DNA of 15,374 nt from DATLZM01 sp035559315 (GTDB lineage: Bacteria; Actinomycetota; UBA4738; HRBIN12). The number at the start of each line of letters is the position of its first letter. Position 1 is the first letter of the stretch. Below, one piece after another: positions 13,397 through 15,374 of this stretch. A program made the translations under genes and the position numbers. Under the pieces are notes generated by a model. The model did not search any database. It was not told the origin of the DNA and was given only the letters and a program-made list of their open reading frames with translations. The stretch spans positions 1-15,374 of the forward strand of contig DATMBJ010000021.1 in the NCBI GenBank assembly GCA_035559315.1, given 5' to 3'.

Positions 13397-14191
13397 GTGG
13401 AACGAGGGAACCTTCGAGGAACGGTGCAGGACGGGCTGGTGGACTCCCACTGCCACCTGTTCCTCCTGGACCGGGACCCGGCGGAGGTCGTCGCCGAGTC
13501 GCGGACCGCGGGCGTGCGAGCCCTCGTCTGCGTGGGCATCGACCCCGCGTCGAGCCGGAGGTCCCTCGAGCTCGCCGAGCGGTTCCGGGGGGTGTTCGCC
13601 ACCGCCGGCATGCACCCCCACACCGCCCGCGACCTCGACGCCGGGGCGGGCGCCGCGATCGAGGAGATGCTCGGGAACCCGCTGGTCGTCGCGGTGGGGG
13701 AGACCGGCCTCGACTTCCACCGGAACCTCTCGCCGCGGGCGGACCAGGAGCGGGCGTTCCGGGCGCACATCGGGCTCTCCCGCGACACCGGCAAGCCCCT
13801 CGTCGTCCACTGCCGCGACGCGTGGCCGGAGGTCCTTCGCCTCCTGGAGGAGGGATCGGCCGAGCGGGTCGTGCTCCACTGCTTCTCTGGCGACCCGGAC
13901 GTGGCCAGGGAGTGCGCGGCGCGCGGCTACTACCTGTCGTTCGCCGGGAACCTCACCTACCCGAGGAACGGGCACCTCCGGGAGGCGGCCGCGGCCGTCC
14001 CCCTGGACCGGATCCTGGTCGAGACCGACAGCCCGTTCCTCCCGCCCCAGCCGCTCCGCGGCCGCGACAACGCGCCCGCCAACGTCGGCCTGGTGGTCGC
14101 CGCGGTCGCGCAGGCCCGGGGGGAGGAGGTCGGCGTGGTCGCGCGCGCGGTCTCGGACAACGCGCGGCGGGCCTTCCCGGGGCTCCGCTGA
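13397..14191 (+). CDS. tatD: TatD family metal-dependent hydrolase (DNase)
   Basis: 264 residues, normal for TatD/YcfH. The family has a TIM-barrel with a divalent-metal centre and 3'-5' exonuclease activity on DNA/RNA. The metal ligands are recognisable: H18-x-H20 in VDSHCHLF, the glutamate in VGETGLDFHRN, VVHCRDAW, VLHCFSGD and the aspartate in LVETDSPFLPP. QPLRGRDNAPANV follows, the standard family tail. GTG 13397 is favoured because it lies eight bases after TATCCT with a matching -35. GTG at V10 is a possible shorter start and would still keep the HxH. No Shine-Dalgarno fits either. It sits between metG and the cell-wall gene, as in the metS-yabD-yabE order of Bacillus and the metS-tatD-rpfB order of mycobacteria. 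Confidence 0.96.
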   Translation: MERGNLRGTVQDGLVDSHCHLFLLDRDPAEVVAESRTAGVRALVCVGIDPASSRRSLELAERFRGVFATAGMHPHTARDLDAGAGAAIEEMLGNPLVVAVGETGLDFHRNLSPRADQERAFRAHIGLSRDTGKPLVVHCRDAWPEVLRLLEEGSAERVVLHCFSGDPDVARECAARGYYLSFAGNLTYPRNGHLREAAAAVPLDRILVETDSPFLPPQPLRGRDNAPANVGLVVAAVAQARGEEVGVVARAVSDNARRAFPGLR

Positions 14192-14198
14192 GGGAGCC
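14181..14198 (+). terminator. Small hairpin spanning the tatD stop
   Basis: GGCTCC (14181-14186) and GGAGCC (14193-14198) form a perfect 6-bp stem with a 6-base loop that contains the first bases of the tatD TGA. No T tract follows. It may mark the 3' end of tatD or be incidental. Confidence 0.28.
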
Positions 14199-14239
14199 AT
14201 GGGGCGCGGAAGCCTTCGAACACGCGTTCACTTTCAAGT

Positions 14240-14269
14240 TTGCAGTGAGGGTTGAGGGTTTGGTAGGGT
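14240..14269 (+). promoter_or_regulatory. Probable promoter of the DUF348/G5/RlpA-like gene
   Basis: TTGCAG (14240-14245) and TAGGGT (14264-14269), 18 bases apart, lie in a locally AT-richer stretch (about 14225-14268) that stands out in this GC-rich window. A start near 14276 would give a leader of about 70 bases, much longer than for neighbouring genes, which would contain the two alternative hairpins. Confidence 0.45.
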
Positions 14270-14285
14270 CCGGGCTCGTCCGCAT

Positions 14286-14347
14286 GGAGGCTTCGGTCCG
14301 GCCCCGCCGGTGCTTCCCCCCGGAGCCTTCCTCGATGGGGAGGAAGG
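14286..14347 (+). promoter_or_regulatory. Leader with two mutually exclusive hairpins, one sequestering the Shine-Dalgarno
   Basis: Hairpin A pairs GGAGGCTTCGG (14286-14296) with CCGGAGCCTTCC (14320-14331): 11 pairs, one G-U and one bulged T at 14328. Hairpin B pairs CCTTCCTC (14326-14333) with GAGGAAGG (14340-14347), a perfect 8-bp stem with a 6-base loop. B buries most of the Shine-Dalgarno just before TTG 14348. Bases 14326-14331 belong to both, so A would free the ribosome site and B would close it. The layout resembles a translational on/off switch. No known aptamer was recognised upstream. Confidence 0.5.
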
Positions 14348-15374
14348 TTGGGTTCGGTTCGCGCGACGCGGGTCCGCAGGTTGCGGATCAGGCGGGCGGT
14401 CCACAGGACCACCCTCGCCGCGGTGGCGATCGCGGCGGGCGGCGTCTACCTCGCGGCGTGGAAGCACGTGACGCTGGTCGTGGAGGGACAGCCGGAGGCC
14501 GTGCGGACGCTCTCGTCGAACGTCGGGCAGCTCCTCGCGGGGGAGGGCATCACCCTGGACGCCGGGGACCTGGTGCAGCCCCCGCCCGGGACGCCGCTCG
14601 CCGACGGGATGACGATCGTGGTCGATCGGGACGGTGCCTTCGACGTCCGGATCGACGAGCGAGGTGTGGGGGTCTGGGTGACGGCGCCGGTCGGCCCGTT
14701 CGCGAAGCTCGCGATGCAGCCGACCGAGGACCTGTCCTCCGCGGGCTGGTCGCTCGAGCCCTCCCGGGTGCTTGGCGCGCGGGTCGTCGTGATGGGGAAG
14801 GAACGCGGCGTCCTGACCAACGCGACCACGGTCCGGGAGCTCCTCTCGGCCATGGGGATCCAGCTCGACGACCGGGACCGCGTGCGCCCGTCGCCCAGCA
14901 CCCCCCTCCACCCGTTCATGCGGATCCGCTACGTCGACGTGGACGTGACGATCCGCCACGTGCGGCGGCCGATCCCGCCGGCCGTCGTCACGGTCTACAC
15001 CCACGCGCTCCCGCCCGGTGAGGTCCGCCTCGAGCACCGGGGGGAGCCGGGGGTCCTGCTCGAGGCGTACCGGGTCCGCAGGCTCGACGGCCGGATCGTC
15101 GCCCGGGACCTCCTGTGGCGGCGCGTGCTCGAGCCGGCGGTCCCCGCCCGCCGGTTGGTCGGCGCGGAGGAGAACCCGACGCACGGCACCCAGGTCGGCG
15201 AGGCCTCCTGGTACTACGCGCCGGGAACCGGCTTCACGGCGGCGCACCCCTGGCTCCCCTTCGGTACGGTGGTCACGGTGACCAACCTCGACAACGGGCG
15301 CCGGGTCACCGTGACGATCAACGACCGTGGACCGTTCGGCGGGCGCATCATCGACCTCTCGGAGGAGGCCTTCG
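14348..15374 (+). CDS. RpfB/YabE-like cell-wall protein: DUF348, G5 and RlpA-like double-psi beta-barrel (3' partial)
   Basis: 342 codons before the window ends. A secreted or membrane-anchored protein likely acting on peptidoglycan. The frame opens after a TAG at 14264. TTG 14348 is chosen because GGGGAGG lies just upstream and a basic N-terminus (RVRRLRIRRAVHR) precedes a single helix at about 21-38. TTG 14381 is the alternative. Next come DUF348 (ubiquitin-like) repeats at about 40-95 (VTLVVEGQPEAVRTL, VGQLLAGEGITLDAGD) and about 140-175 (TVRELLSAMGIQLDDRDRV). A G5-like region spans about 175-275. From G280 an RlpA-like barrel begins: GEASWYYAPGTGFTAAHPWL with H300, LPFGTVVTVTNLDNGRRVTV, and INDRGPFGGRIIDLSEEA with D326, the conserved RlpA aspartate. 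Thus an RlpA-type barrel occupies the place of the Rpf lysozyme-like or YabE 3D domain. Its position after tatD is the classic rpfB/yabE locus; ksgA would be expected next. Confidence 0.87.
   Translation, partial: MGSVRATRVRRLRIRRAVHRTTLAAVAIAAGGVYLAAWKHVTLVVEGQPEAVRTLSSNVGQLLAGEGITLDAGDLVQPPPGTPLADGMTIVVDRDGAFDVRIDERGVGVWVTAPVGPFAKLAMQPTEDLSSAGWSLEPSRVLGARVVVMGKERGVLTNATTVRELLSAMGIQLDDRDRVRPSPSTPLHPFMRIRYVDVDVTIRHVRRPIPPAVVTVYTHALPPGEVRLEHRGEPGVLLEAYRVRRLDGRIVARDLLWRRVLEPAVPARRLVGAEENPTHGTQVGEASWYYAPGTGFTAAHPWLPFGTVVTVTNLDNGRRVTVTINDRGPFGGRIIDLSEEAF

Noticed and set aside
11606..14200. 864-codon minus-strand frame opposite metG and tatD
   Set aside because: It is antisense to two unmistakable housekeeping genes and has a biased, repetitive composition.
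14192..14347. Known c-di-AMP (ydaO-type) riboswitch upstream of the cell-wall gene
   Set aside because: The likely leader is only about 70 bases and shows none of the conserved blocks of that large aptamer. Only the two-hairpin platform is supported.
14335..15021. ATG at 14335 as the start of a gene
   Set aside because: It is in a different frame from the DUF348/G5/RlpA protein and yields Gly/Arg/Pro-rich sequence. It lies in the loop of the Shine-Dalgarno hairpin.
1..15374. tRNA, rRNA, CRISPR, transposase or phage features
   Set aside because: No cloverleaf-like segments, regularly spaced repeats, integrase motifs or terminal inverted repeats were seen by eye; a tRNAscan or Infernal run would be needed to exclude RNA genes firmly.

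Overview
The window reads as chromosomal DNA from a very GC-rich, probably deep-branching or uncultured actinobacterium (Actinomycetota). Five things suggest this: strong G/C third-position bias in every gene, a DUF3052 protein, a bacterial protein O-mannosyltransferase, many likely leaderless genes, and the order Pmt - rsmI - metG - tatD - RpfB/YabE-type protein, which matches the rpfB neighbourhood of actinobacteria. I cannot name the genus. No tRNA, rRNA, CRISPR array or transposase was seen.

Layout. (1) 1-3735, plus strand: a tightly overlapping operon of two AglF/AglG-like sugar ABC permeases and a beta-helix membrane protein. The first permease is cut by the window edge and carries an extra Ig-like extracellular domain. 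The third protein ends in a duplicated histidine-rich membrane module. No binding protein or ATPase is inside the window. (2) 3766-3999: a stand-alone Lrp/AsnC-type RAM domain, overlapping tail-to-tail with a glycine/sarcosine-oxidase-like flavoprotein on the minus strand (3962-5230). (3) 5276-7154, plus strand: an operon of a CPBP-type membrane protease, a 2-oxoglutarate/Fe(II) oxygenase-like protein and a PPOX-fold (FMN or F420) protein. It is divergent from the flavoprotein, and the two -10 elements physically overlap. (4) 7245-9166, minus strand: Pmt and DUF3052. (5) 9218-10042: rsmI. (6) 10094-11572, minus strand: an APC amino-acid permease that sits inside the otherwise familiar cluster. 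(7) 11705-15374, plus strand: metG, tatD and the first 342 codons of a DUF348-G5-RlpA-like cell-wall protein, whose leader can form two mutually exclusive hairpins, one of which hides the ribosome binding site.

The most interesting material is the first operon (domain-decorated permease plus beta-helix/histidine membrane protein) and the RNA-switch-like leader at 14286-14347. A third theme is regulatory: several genes have a TAnnnT-like hexamer only 6-9 bases before the start codon and no Shine-Dalgarno, as expected for leaderless mRNAs.
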